64,000 nucleotides of DNA from the NCBI GenBank assembly GCA_934045075.1, contig OW203723.1, positions 23,897,615 through 23,961,614 on the forward strand, given 5' to 3'. The stretch comes from Yponomeuta sedellus (lineage: Eukaryota; Arthropoda; Insecta; Lepidoptera; Yponomeutidae). Position numbers and translations under genes: made by a program. The stretch's first letter is position 1. The number at the start of each line of letters is the position of its first letter. This document shows positions 33,601 to 42,927 of this stretch, in pieces. The notes under the pieces are model-generated. The model was not told where the DNA came from. It worked only from the letters and a program-made list of their open reading frames with translations, and did not search any database.

Positions 33601-35516
33601 ACCGGAGTAATACACAGATCAAGGAATCCATTTTTCGTCTCGTAAACACCTCCGCATACAATGTACTGTCGTGTTGGTTGACCTATAACCTTGTTTTCAA
33701 TATAAATGTGTCCGTTTACTTGAGGTTCCGTGTATGCTCTCATGATAACAGGTCCCCAAATATTCCCATCGGCTGCAGAAACAATTTTTATTGAGACTTC
33801 ATTATCTATCTCTGAATGAGAAAAAGGCATATTGTTACTCCCATCGATAAACTGCAGTATCTCAGCATTCTTGTACATGTGAACATGTGATTGCTCGGTG
33901 TACGGTTGTCCGACTAGTAAAGGAACTTCCTTCTCGAGAAACTCATCATCCACTACATGGCACGGAACTTGCGCGCTCACTCCATCCAATACTAAATTGA
34001 CCGTAACCTTGCCTCTTGCCGTCACAATTGCATTACCGAAACCCTTTAACGGAGTGGGCACATTGTCACACTGTAAACCCAAACGGCTTGCTTCAGAAAA
34101 TGACAGAAGACAGGCTTCACTGCCAAAATCCACCAATGACTTGACAAGTGTCCCGTTAACAGTCGTGTCCTTGTAATATTTGCGATTAGACCCCGTTGAC
34201 GTTATAGTCATAGTCTTTGGTATATTTTTATTGTCTCCCTGATCAACTTTTAAGAAGCAACTATCTTCCTTATGGCCTACTTTGTGGCAACGTGAGCATT
34301 TAACTAAAGGTTTCGGACACATTCGGTACGGATGCCCCTTTTCCCTGCAGTTAAAACAAAACGGTGCGCTATCGTTCGTCGATGAGGTCGGTTTATTATT
34401 CATCTTACTGCCTGGATTAGTAGTTGAATTTAATATATTACCCGGTCTATTCCTAAAATGAAAACGATCCGTGGCATCAGTGCTCTCTTTGTTGCTCATT
34501 AGAAATTGCAACAATTGTTCTGGTTCAGAACACCTCAGTGATAAAGCACTCGTTTTCAAATTTTTGTCACTTAACCCATGTATTAAGCATTCGACTGCCC
34601 GCTTACCGACTATCTCACACTGGTTTAATAAGGCAAGTTTTTCATAGTAATACACTTCAATCGGCTCGTGAAACTTGCTTCTACGTTTCAACATGTCCTC
34701 CAAGGACTGGCCATAATTTTGCTCGAACGGGAAAGCACTAGCTAATTTTTGTTGCCATTGAGGCCATGTAAATAAAATAGAATCTAAACTTTCGTACCAA
34801 GTTTTGGCCAGTCCTTGAAGCTTTTGTAAAGCGAAATGTACGGTAGTCTGATCTCCCCACCCATAAACGGTAGCGCACTCATTCACCTTTTTAAGCCACA
34901 CATCTATACGTTGGCCTTTCTTTGAGGGGTCAAAATCGGGAAGAATATTTTTATGATTTACGTTATGTGGATGAGTGTCACTCTCCGTTGACGGTTGGGT
35001 TTTAGCTTTAGCCGCGTTTATTAAAAGCATAACGTCTTTTACAGACATAACAGGAGTACGCGACCGTCTTGTTTTATCAGCCGGCATGTCATCGTGTATA
35101 CGTTCAAGCTCACCTTGTCTGCGACACGACCTCTCTTTTGTTTCTCGTAGTCGACTGCGTTCACGTCGAATGTCATCTTCTGCCAAGCGCAGCCGTTCTC
35201 GTTCGCGCCTCAATTGTTCTTCGCGTTCTCTCAAGCTAGCGCTCCTCTCACGACGTCGGCTCCTGCTGCGTTGCCGGCTTTTATTTCGACTGACGCGTTG
35301 ATCATGACAGGGCGCGTGACGAATACGAGACCGGCTCCGACTTATTCGACTTCTACTGCGAACTCGCTCGCGATCGCCACGACCACGCGTGTTGTTTTCT
35401 TCACCATGTCCGGATACGCCGTCCGGATCACGATGTCGTGGCATGGCAGATCTGCTACGCTCTGGAGGCGTATTCAAGCGCCTCTGTCGCGAGTCTGAAC
35501 GTCCACTACGATCCAT
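30651..35516 (-). CDS. Gypsy gag-pol polyprotein
   Basis: An uninterrupted 1621-residue frame. Residues 1-150 are arginine/serine-rich (RSRSRISRSRSRIR) and then a charged coiled-coil-like run, unusual for a gag. A gag core follows, then two CCHC knuckles (C-x2-C-x4-H-x4-C) near 387-420. A retropepsin-like site near 459 reads LVDFGSEACLLS, with F where T or S is usual. Reverse transcriptase is around 700-960 with YIDD near 895. RNase H (LHTDASKYG near 1038) is followed by the integrase HHCC finger (near 1258-1300) and its D,D,E core: VDHLGPF near 1328, ISDRGTCF near 1386 and NGQVERYN near 1418. A GPY/F module lies near 1552. Gag and pol are fused in one frame. Together with the identical LTRs this indicates a recent, perhaps competent copy, apart from the question over the protease. 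Confidence 0.95.
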   Translation of the reverse strand: MDRSGRSDSRQRRLNTPPERSRSAMPRHRDPDGVSGHGEENNTRGRGDRERVRSRSRISRSRSRIRHAPCHDQRVSRNKSRQRSRSRRRERSASLREREEQLRRERERLRLAEDDIRRERSRLRETKERSCRRQGELERIHDDMPADKTRRSRTPVMSVKDVMLLINAAKAKTQPSTESDTHPHNVNHKNILPDFDPSKKGQRIDVWLKKVNECATVYGWGDQTTVHFALQKLQGLAKTWYESLDSILFTWPQWQQKLASAFPFEQNYGQSLEDMLKRRSKFHEPIEVYYYEKLALLNQCEIVGKRAVECLIHGLSDKNLKTSALSLRCSEPEQLLQFLMSNKESTDATDRFHFRNRPGNILNSTTNPGSKMNNKPTSSTNDSAPFCFNCREKGHPYRMCPKPLVKCSRCHKVGHKEDSCFLKVDQGDNKNIPKTMTITSTGSNRKYYKDTTVNGTLVKSLVDFGSEACLLSFSEASRLGLQCDNVPTPLKGFGNAIVTARGKVTVNLVLDGVSAQVPCHVVDDEFLEKEVPLLVGQPYTEQSHVHMYKNAEILQFIDGSNNMPFSHSEIDNEVSIKIVSAADGNIWGPVIMRAYTEPQVNGHIYIENKVIGQPTRQYIVCGGVYETKNGFLDLCITPVSGSVQFFRGVVLSRATKVQVVNRLTCAVEENCTPEQCHPNVKENVNHIGHITGHDVRIGVTVNEEQKSELMRLLNEFKHCFASNLKELGCTNAATMNIELNSARPIVYRPYRLSHKEREQVRDMVNEMLEAGIIKESSSEYASPIILVRKKNGQMRICIDYRMLNSVTVKERFPMPVIEDEIAKLSGQAYFVTLDLASGYYQVPMSESSKALTAFVTPDGQYEFNRMPFGLANAPAIFQRMMNKVLGSARYSEATVYIDDVLVYGKTVEECLSRLRHIFQLLESANLTLNLSKCEFLKDRIDYLGYEVSASGIRPGDKKVQSVLDFPRPTNVHTVRQFLGLVGYFRKFIMNFALIAHPLAKLLKKDSEWTWGDEQEKSFTALKSKLIDRPILAIYNPNAETQLHTDASKYGVGGILLQRTSESESFKPVVFYSRQTSPEERNFHAYELETLAVVCALKKFRVYLLGQNFKIVTDCSALRSTFTKRDIIPRIARWCFLVQEFSCSIEYRPGLKMAHVDALSRNALVEDVNDPISTTDVDNHYPTVMTITGDDWLHTLQLGDSKLCRIRDILTSDLDVEGLKQIRDNYIIKENKLYRCLNGDRSDLRWVVPKGARWQLLRMNHDDIGHFGVEKTLDRLKKAYWFPKMARFVKKYVGACIECAYSKKTPVQEGLLHPIIKVESPFHTLHVDHLGPFVRSKRGNSYLLVVVDAFTKFVFVRPVRNTKTIVAIRNLEDIFYTFRIPDRLISDRGTCFTSHAFRKFCLDKGIKHVLNAVASPRSNGQVERYNRTILASLTALNLNCNEKDWDDKVGKIQWGLNNTTQKTTGRSPAEIMFGTRMNSEIDPKMNEIRQNTEKENVTDIRKEVKNKIDKEQVKQKQQHDKDRRPSRAYNVRELVKIKNTSFKNDGKSKKLLPQYSGPYRVISVLGNDRYRVAAIPGLSSTKHKRKTTIAAERLLPWVHIAALNITENESDRETDDESNNDD

Positions 35517-35824
35517 GCGTCTGAAATATACAAAAGTGACCTATAGAACAAACTACAAAAAAATATGTAAAAGTGCTATTATCTCGAAAACGGTGCGTCC
35601 TAGCGAAAAAATAACAAAATCTTCAACCCCCCTTCAATAACCCCATGGCTCATCTGACGACCACAATAGTTGGACCTCGAGTGACCTTGACCTTGATCCT
35701 TCTTTTTTTTTTTTTGACGCACACGTGGTTTGATCTTCGAGCAAACCTTTTGTGGTTAGCTAATATCAATTAGAGATGAAAAATCAGAGTGAAAAAAAAT
35801 CGCAGGTACTTACCACTTCTGATA

Positions 35825-36050
35825 TGTAGTAAACCAATAATAAACCACAGCAATCCAATTCTTATACTTTTATTGTTCTCTAAAGTAATAATCACAAAGG
35901 GACACTTATCTGTATTCACACTGCGCACGTCTGTACCGTACGACCGCCACCAGACAAGAGAGCGAGTCAGTTCCCCCGTTTGACAACCCAGTCGTTCGGT
36001 GTTGCCATATTAATGTCGTTAAAAATATCCGAAAAAGATTAAACCTAACA
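35825..36050 (-). repeat. 5' LTR of the gypsy element
   Basis: 226 bp, TG...CA, identical by eye to the other LTR; the copy from which transcription would start in - sense. Confidence 0.95.
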
Positions 36051-37442
36051 CTTTTCTTATGAATGTTTTATAATGTTAATATTACATTTGAATTTATATA
36101 ATTGTCTTTAGTTGTAGTAGGCATATAAACTTGATAAAAAATGGTACCCAATTTTTACAAAATTTCGTTTAAATGTTATGTTGTGTCTGAGCTCGGGGTC
36201 TCGTGGACTGGGGGCCCCCATCGGGTCGGGGGTCCGTGGCATCAAGCCAGCTCTGCCACCCTATAATAACGCCACTTGAGACCGCGATGCGCTGTGTCGG
36301 CATCGGCAACGACAACATGGGAACCTGTGACGTGTCAAGCGTATGGCGCCAGTATGAGCTCGTTTTTGTAATCTGCTCATTCAAATCGCTGTAACTTCGT
36401 CATTACCGATTTCGATATTATTTTCAATGTCTCTATAAAACTGCATTTATACTTAGTTCAAAACGTGACTGATCCTTCAATCCCTGTCTAATTTGTGACT
36501 GCTGATCCTCTCTACGAAATCGTATGTGACAAAATAAAAATGAGACGTGGGCGAAGCCAGGTACGGGCAGGGTAGGGACAGCGTCCCACGTAGTGACAAG
36601 TAAGATTTTTGCTATTTAGTTACATATTAAACGGGTCAAACGCGATTATTATCGCGAGTCTACCCGATACCGCGGCAACTGTAACGCTGCCGAAACGTCG
36701 GGAAATAAGGTAACTACGTTTTACCTAATAAATAATCGCGTTTTGACCCGTTTAATATAATTATTACGATGTATGAGTATCGCGAATCATTAAGAAATAC
36801 TATTTTTGCTATTGTTAAATGTAAGTTTTTATGCCCTGATGTATCCGTATGCTTCAATAGTATGTTCTTTTACATTTACCGTTGCGTTGACTTGTCATCG
36901 AAACCGTTAAAATGTTAAATCATTATTTTATCTAGGCCTCCACCACACAGATCAAAATCTATCGTGGAGATCAACGGATAATTCTATTTTATTCTATTTG
37001 TGCAAACACTACTCTTATAATATTATTTTTTACATGTGCCATTCAATTTGTGGTCATTTGAATAAATGCTTTTTTGATCCTATACGAGTACTTATTATCT
37101 TTTTAGTGAATCCTAGAGTGAACCCTATTTTAAAACAAAATAAGAATTTTGTTTTGGCGCGCTATATTTATCTTCAATAGCCATAAATGTTTATGTGAAG
37201 ACTATATTCTTACCGACTGGTCTTATTGCAACACTACACATCATTATATTGAGGTATATGGTAGTGTATAGTTTATTGGACTAGGGCCACCAGATTATAA
37301 TATCCTTGCACCCACGGCTGACACGGGATCGTCTTCGGATGGAACCCATTTCTGACCCTTCCCCCTTTGAACAGAATGTTCAGTCAGAATCTTACTCCGG
37401 CCTTGAAGCCAAAGTAAAAAAGTAATATCAAACCTCGATTAT
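36051..37442. other. Intergenic sequence with repeat relics
   Basis: Positions 36180-36345 are GC-rich and resemble LINE 3' sequence (gggggcccccatcggg), but no domain can be read. The rest is AT-rich. The section at 37300-37375 resembles the LINE 3' text near 5640. No host gene is supported. Confidence 0.4.
36625..36757. mobile_element. Small MITE-like inverted repeat
   Basis: Left arm ATATTAAACGGGTCAAACGC and its inverse at the right end, about 27 bp with one insertion, enclose a GC-rich centre (CCGCGGCAACTG, GCCGAAACGTCGGG). No target duplication is obvious, so the boundaries are those of the dyad only. Confidence 0.55.
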
Positions 37443-37499
37443 TTATTTGGTAAAACTTAGTGTCTTGCGACTTGACGTAGTGAGTGTTGTGCTCAGGGA

Positions 37500-38085
37500 A
37501 TGGGTTGCGTGGACCAAATCTCCTTGAGACGGATGGTGGAGAGGCTCTTGGCCAAAAGTCAAAGGGTTTTCTGTGCGTTCGTAGACCTGGAGAAGGCTTA
37601 TGATAGAGTTGTGAGGAATGACTTGAGGTCGGCACTGTCTATGTATGGGCCGGACAACATCTTGCTGCGAGCTCTGAAGTCTCTCTACGAAGACTCCAAT
37701 GCTTGCGTCAGAATTAATGGGGCGTATACGAATAGTTTCTGAATACACTTACATCGGGCAGATTTTGCAGTTAGGTAAAAACAATTTCGAGAAGGAGGCC
37801 AAGGGGAGGATCCAGCTGGGCTGGGCAGCGTTTGGGAAACTACGCCGAGTCTTCTGGTCATCCATACCGCAATGTTTGAAAACGAAAGTTTTTAATCAGT
37901 GCGTCCTACCTGTCACAGGTAGCACAGGTCCTGTGCTTACCTACGGAGCCGAGACATGGACACTCACGAAAGGGCTGGTCCACCAGTACAAAGTCGCTCA
38001 GCGAGTTCGTTAAAGAGAGCTAGGCTCGGAGTTTCTCTGAAGGATAGGATTCCCAACGAATGCATCCGACAGAGAGACAACGTAT
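37500..38085 (+). pseudogene. RTE-like LINE fragment (reverse transcriptase pieces)
   Basis: The first part reads CVDQISLRRMVERLLAK and then FVDLEKAYDRVVRNDL, a reverse transcriptase block. It jumps at about 37742 to YTYIGQILQLGKNNFEKEAK, RIQLGWAAFGKLRRVFWSSI, KVFNQCVLP, TYGAETWTL and LGVSLKDRIPNECIR, the C-terminal tail of RTE-type LINEs. The YADD active-site block between these parts is deleted. A short insertion interrupts the LPV..TYGAE region. Confidence 0.82.
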
Positions 38086-39694
38086 CTCATGTAGGACTGA
38101 GGCGCTGCTGTCCGAAATTATGCGTATTTCATATTCCTTCACGTTTCTCCTGTTAAGTGCGGCCGATGCGCTTGTTATGCCAGTGCATTCTGCCTGAAAA
38201 ATGGTGTTCAGGGTGCTGAGGGTGGTAACCGTTTTTAGGTCCATATCATTGGAGAAGGCTCCTGCGCCCGTTTCGGTTTTGGACTCTGACTTCATGTATA
38301 GTCGGCTGACCTGAGTAGTCGGCTGGCTCCTCTTGAAGTTGTATCCTATATTTTTTGTCAAAAATATACGTGTCGCATATTCCTTCCAGCATTGGCTGGT
38401 TTGACACTGCCTTCGACATGATTTCTGTGTGTGCCTGATTGCTATTTTGTTTCCATAGTCCTGCTGTTCGTAACCTTAAGGCAGCAGCGGCTGCTTCCTG
38501 TTGGACATGTAGATGTAAGGGTCTGAGGTTCAGCAGGGCTTCGAGGGCAGTGGTCGGTGTTGTCCTCATGCATCTACTGCGAGACATGCTAGTCGCTGTA
38601 GCTTCTGTAAATGCAGTATTGCTGTTTTTTGTTTCGTTCTGGTCCACCATACAACGGCGCCATATATTATAGCGGGTCTTATCACCGACGTGTACAGCCA
38701 CATCATGAGCGATGGGTGTAGCCCCCACTTTTTACCTATGAGGCCCCGGCATTACCAGAAGGTGATTTGAGCTCTCTTTATCGTGTTTTGAAGGTGCACG
38801 CTCCAGTTTAGTTTACTGTCCAGCGTCACCCCAAGGTACTTCATCGTCGGTGACAGTGTTAGCGTAATCCCAAAGAACTTAGAGAGATTTGTTGTCTTCG
38901 GGTTCCGCTTGTTTGTGAAGAGGACTAGTTCTGTCTTGGATGGATTTGCCGACAGTTGGTTGGAATGGCACCATCGCTCTATGATGATAAGGCCCGTTCT
39001 CATCAGGCTATATAGGATATCCTCCGATTTACCTGTTGTTAGGATTGTTATATCATCAGCGTAGCCTATTGTCCGAAGGCCATTTTCGTTTAGGCGTCTG
39101 ATTAGTCCGTCTACTACTAGATTCCATAACAGTGGGGATAGAACTCCCCCTTGGGGGCAGCCCTTGGCTACTATTGCTCTTGTTGTACTGTTTATCTTTA
39201 GCGTTATGGCTCTTTGACGCAGGAGGTTGTCTATCCATCCTATGATGGTGTGCTGAACTCCTCGTTCCACCAGCGCCTGGTTTATACTTTTGAAGGTTGT
39301 TTTGTCAAACGCACCTTCTATGTCGATGAAGGCTCCTAAGACCATGTGTTTCTCTGAAAGGCTCTTTTCTATGGTTCTAACCACAGTGTGGAGGGCCGAA
39401 TCTGTTGATCTGCCGCTTCTGTAGGCATGTTGTTGGGGGTGTAAACGTTTTATTCTTAAGGCTCCTTCTCTAATGTGCCGATCCGTAAGCCTTTCCAGCG
39501 TCTTAGGAAAGACGTGAGACTGATAGGCCTATATACGCCCTCGCCTGTGGTAGTCACCTTTTCCCACCTTTGGTAAGAATACTACTTTGACTTCCCTCCA
39601 TGCGTGTGGTATGTATCGGTGGGCCAAGCAGGATTTGAAGATGCTCACTAGTTGTGGTAGTATACTTCCCCCATTGTAGAAGTGCCGGGAATAT

Positions 39695-39776
39695 TCCGTC
39701 CGTCCACGACACAGGGTATCCTAGTGTGGGGCCAGAAGCAATGTATGTGCCAGTATGTAAATGTTATGTTATGTTA
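39695..39776 (+). repeat. 5'-truncated SINE inside the LINE
   Basis: It matches the 3' body of the SINE at 1-165 (ccacgacacagggtatccta ... gtatgtgcc). The word ATTCCG occurs on both sides (39689 and 39777) and may be the target duplication. Confidence 0.75.
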
Positions 39777-40146
39777 TTCCGGAGGATTTGTAGGGTAGAA
39801 AACTTTTTACGGCCCATTGTACTTTGTCTTCAGTAACTACCGTATTTGATGTCATCCAGTCGGTAGCATCTGGTGGTTTGTCGGTGGGCTCTGCCCAGTT
39901 CTTTTTATCCATGATCTGGCAATCAGGAAAATGAGTACCTATTTAGTAGCAGTTCGCTTATTTCTTCGTCGGAGGCTGTGTATGTGCCGTCCGATTTTTT
40001 CAGTGAGCCTAGTCCTCTGTTTTTGTTAGTTACCAGAAGTGTTCTAATTCTGGCCGTCTCTTTTGTTGATTTGATTTTTTCGCAGAAACGCCGCCAAGAA
40101 CTTTTCTGCTAGTAGCGTATTTTCTTCTTATAATCGTATTGTATGT

Positions 40147-40359
40147 AACAAACATTAACAACATTTACATACTGGCACATACATTGCTTCTGGCCCCACA
40201 CTAGGATACCCTGTGTCGTGGGAACCAGAAACAACGACATCACAAACATGTAAACATCCAAGACCTGGGGTTTTTTTTTTTGTTCCCAGCCGGGATTCGA
40301 ACCCGGGACCTATTGCATGGTAGGCAGACGCGCTACCACTACGCCACAGAGGTCGTCAG
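40147..40359 (-). repeat. Full-length tRNA-derived SINE with 10-bp target duplication
   Basis: On the - strand it starts at about 40354 with a tRNA-like head: A-box-like GTGGCGTAGTGGTAGCGC, and B-box GGTTCGAATCCCGG. An A-run and the family body follow. The 10-bp repeat TATTGTATGT flanks it at 40137-40146 and 40360-40369. It interrupts the LINE. Older relatives lie at 47446-47620, 48466-48640 and 55440-55650. Confidence 0.92.
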
Positions 40360-41234
40360 TATTGTATGTGTCCCAGTCAGCATCCTTCCTGGTGTTTCTC
40401 GCATGGTCGAAGGCTTGTCTAAGCTTACTTCTTGTTTTTTCCAGGTCCTTACCCCACCAGTGGCTACCAGCAGGTTTCTTAGGGTGCGTTAGCGGGCAGG
40501 CCTGTTGTTATGTTTCCTGTAAGCAGGTTTTAAGTGATATGACATTGTGCTCTATGTTAGAGGAGCAAGATGTGTCTTAAAAATGTACCGCGGACACCTT
40601 GGACTTTAAAATATTTTGGAACCTATGGACGTCCGTTTTTCGTGGGTTCCGCCAAGGTTGTGGCGGTTGTGTATGGGCCTGTATGGTGAACCTCACTCTT
40701 CTATGGTCAGAGAGGGAGGGTTCATCGGAGACGTGCCAGTTGGCGATGATGTCCGCCGCTCCTGCTGACACAAGGGTGATGTCTATGATAGTTTGGTACC
40801 TGCTATTTTTTTTTTGGTCCAGGCAACTGCCACCATTGATAACGTGGCAACCTTTAGTCGATATGTATAGTAAAATAATAAAAAATGGTCCAATTTAATA
40901 TAACACTGTGCTATTTTAGAAGATGAGTTATTTGAATTTATAATATTATTAATATATGTTTACTTAGCCTAATAAATTAGTCTTCCAGTTTTTTTTTTCC
41001 TTTTTTTTTCTCTTTTTCTTTCTTGTTACGTCCCTTTTTTTTTATTCTCGTCCCTGTTCTTTCTTAGTTTTTTTTTCTTTTTTTTTTATATGTTTAACCC
41101 ATTTACAGATGTCATAGTCACATTTGATAACACTTAAACAAAACAAAGTCCATTCACAATAAAATATTATAATAATAAATTAATTGGTTGAATATAAAAT
41201 AAAATGCATTTTACAATTGAATATGAGTTGTGTT

Positions 41235-41490
41235 TTCCCCGACGCCTTATCTCTGTCTACTCCAACGAGTAGTCACAAGCAAGGCGCCGGGGTTTTGCAA
41301 AGTAAGATGTCAATAATGTTAAAATAAATAATAACAATAATACTAGACCAAATCCATTTAAACTAAAATACAATGTCAAGATAATAAAATAAAAGAAAGG
41401 AAAAATAACTATAATTACTATTAGGTGTGTTCCCCGGCGCCTTATCTCTGTCTACTCCATCGAGTAGTCACAAGCAAGGCGCCGGGGTCC
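41235..41490. repeat. Direct repeat of a 60-nt stem-loop in a LINE 3' UTR
   Basis: The two copies (about 41235-41294 and 41430-41489) are nearly identical. Each folds as CCCCGGCGCCTT ... AAGGCGCCGGGG with an inner CTACT/AGTAG helix. In a LINE 3' UTR such structures can be the recognition element for the reverse transcriptase (family knowledge; here inferred). Confidence 0.8.
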
Positions 41491-42282
41491 TGTAATATTT
41501 GTCACTAGAAATTTTACTTTCTCCCTCGGCGTTAAAATGGGTATCTGGGTCGCCCGGGCTAAAACCGGCCCCCGTTCGCCCTCGCGGCCGCGCGCGTCAC
41601 CCCCAGGGCGAAGGCAAGGAAGGTCTCTCGACTCTTGGAGTCGGCCATAAAGGCGGCGAACGCCTCGCACCTCACCGCTCTTCCCAGGCGTATCTCGCAA
41701 TCGGCCCTAGCAGCTCCAAAACGGGGACACTCCTCCAGCAGGTGCTCCAGCGTTTCGGGAGTCTCGTCATCACAGATGCAGGACGGACTCCCCGCGAGCT
41801 TGAACCTGTGGAGGTACGGCGCAGCTCCTTACCTTGAACCGGTAAGGAGCTGCGCCTTGGCATTGCACATAGTGAATTTGTGAATTTGCCAAGGACTTTG
41901 TGTGCCGATGCGACGTCCGGGAAGAACAGCGAGGTGACGCGGCCTGTGGCAGACTCGCTGTAGCGGGTCTGCCACTTTGCCACTGTCTCCCGTCTCACGT
42001 GCAGTTTTTCGTGTGAGACGGGATACAGGTCATAGGCTGCCGCGTCTTTGCGGGACAACGCCGCCCTCTTGGCCAACTCATCCGCGCGTTCGTTGCCGGG
42101 GATCCCGACGTGGGCCTTGATCCAGTAAAACCGGATCAGGCCCCCGTTTTTATGTATGTCCGCCAGCTGGCCGTGGATTTTCACGGCCAGCGGGTGTGTG
42201 GGCGAGGTACTCCTGAGCAACTCCAGAGCGGATCTGGAGTCGCTCAGAACACTCGCCCTGATGGGAGTGGGACCCCCGACCG

Positions 42283-42329
42283 AATCCAACCTTCATTAAT
42301 AGGTACCTGCTATTAATGAAGGTTGGATT
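42283..42329. repeat. Perfect 20-bp hairpin at a LINE deletion junction
   Basis: Arms AATCCAACCTTCATTAATAG (42283-42302) and the inverse (42310-42329) are separated by 7 nt. The right arm is native endonuclease-side sequence, and the left arm is an inverted copy sitting exactly where the reading jumps to RNase H. Confidence 0.88.
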
Positions 42330-42927
42330 GTTACCTTTGTTTGCTATGAAGAGATCCGTGGTCATCAGGAACTCTATGAGGTCCTCTCCCCTGGGATTGG
42401 CTTTTGGGCTTCCCCACAGCGGGTGGTGTGCATTGCAGTCCGCCGATATGATCAGCTCCCAGCCCTTGTCTGCGCAGTACGCCAGCCAACAACAGGTCAG
42501 CCAACTCCTTGGCGGGGATCGTCTCGTCTCCAGGCATATATGCGGACGCCAGGACGAGTACATTTCCATCCTCGTCGTCTTTCAGGAGTCTCACAGCTGC
42601 GAGATCCCTGGAACAGAATTACGTGAGTAGCAGTGCTTGTAAACAGCTGGGCATGTAAATACACGCCCTAGGGTTAGCTTTTGTCGTGTCGAACATTAGC
42701 TTACCTTCCGGATGGTTGAGTCCGCAGATTCTACCGCCCCGCACCCATGGCTCTTGTATAAGAGCTATGGTATTTGTTTTAACCTCCAGCAGGCTACGTT
42801 TCGCCACTAAACTCACTTGAGCTGGCGCTACCGGCTGTTGTAGCCTGAGTGCTGCCGCCCAAGGAGGATGATCCGGGTTTGCCCCCCCCCCCAGAGTACG
42901 AGGGGCAGCCCGGTGCCGAAGTGGCAC

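Larger units (their letters stand above)
29534..36050 (-). mobile_element. Ty3/gypsy LTR retrotransposon, apparently complete and young
   Basis: Two 226-bp LTRs (29534-29759 and 35825-36050) are identical as far as I can read them and begin TG and end CA. The 4-bp target duplication CTTT is at 29530-29533 and 36051-36054. The coding strand is minus: 5' LTR at 35825-36050, leader, one 1621-codon gag-pol (35516-30651), a noncoding 3' part with AT dinucleotides and a 63-bp tandem array, then the 3' LTR. No env-like frame is present. The sequence next to the 5' LTR (TATCAGAAGTGG in - sense) has TGG ten bases in, so the primer-binding site is unclear. The stretch before the 3' LTR (GGATGGGCGAG) is a plausible polypurine tract. 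Confidence 0.95.
38090..40890 (-). pseudogene. LOA/R1-type LINE with endonuclease and reverse transcriptase remains
   Basis: Read on the - strand: the end of an endonuclease (40771-40577; ADIIANWHVSDEPSLSDHR), then decayed linker, then the reverse transcriptase at 39384-38752. That segment has GAFIDIEGAFDKTTF, GCPQGGVLSPLLWNLVVDGL, GYADDITIL with the catalytic aspartates, and KYLGVTLDSKLNW. RNase H and tail remains follow in broken frames to about 38090. Two SINEs are inserted (40147-40359 and about 39695-39776). The 'DIEGAFD' form suggests the LOA/R1 branch. Its left end abuts the RTE fragment. Confidence 0.82.
40985..42927 (-). pseudogene. Second RNase H-type LINE, reverse transcriptase deleted
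   Basis: On the - strand the endonuclease reads from about 42927 (TIALIQEPWVRGGRICGLN) through 42569-42310 (ISADCNAHHPLWGSPKANPR, FIANKGNNPTFIN). It then jumps at the palindrome 42283-42329 directly to RNase H (42240-41700: SVLSDSRSALELL, FYWIKAHVGIPGNERADELA). The reverse transcriptase is missing. The 3' UTR holds the two stem-loop repeats at 41235-41490, and an A-rich tail (T-rich on +) lies at about 40985-41100. Several frameshifts are present. The GC-rich stretch at 42928-43320, with a C9 tract, is probably the decayed ORF1 region. Confidence 0.8.

Noticed and set aside
36169..36384. LINE coding fragment
   Set aside because: The GC-rich text resembles a LINE 3' region, but no protein block could be recognised on either strand.
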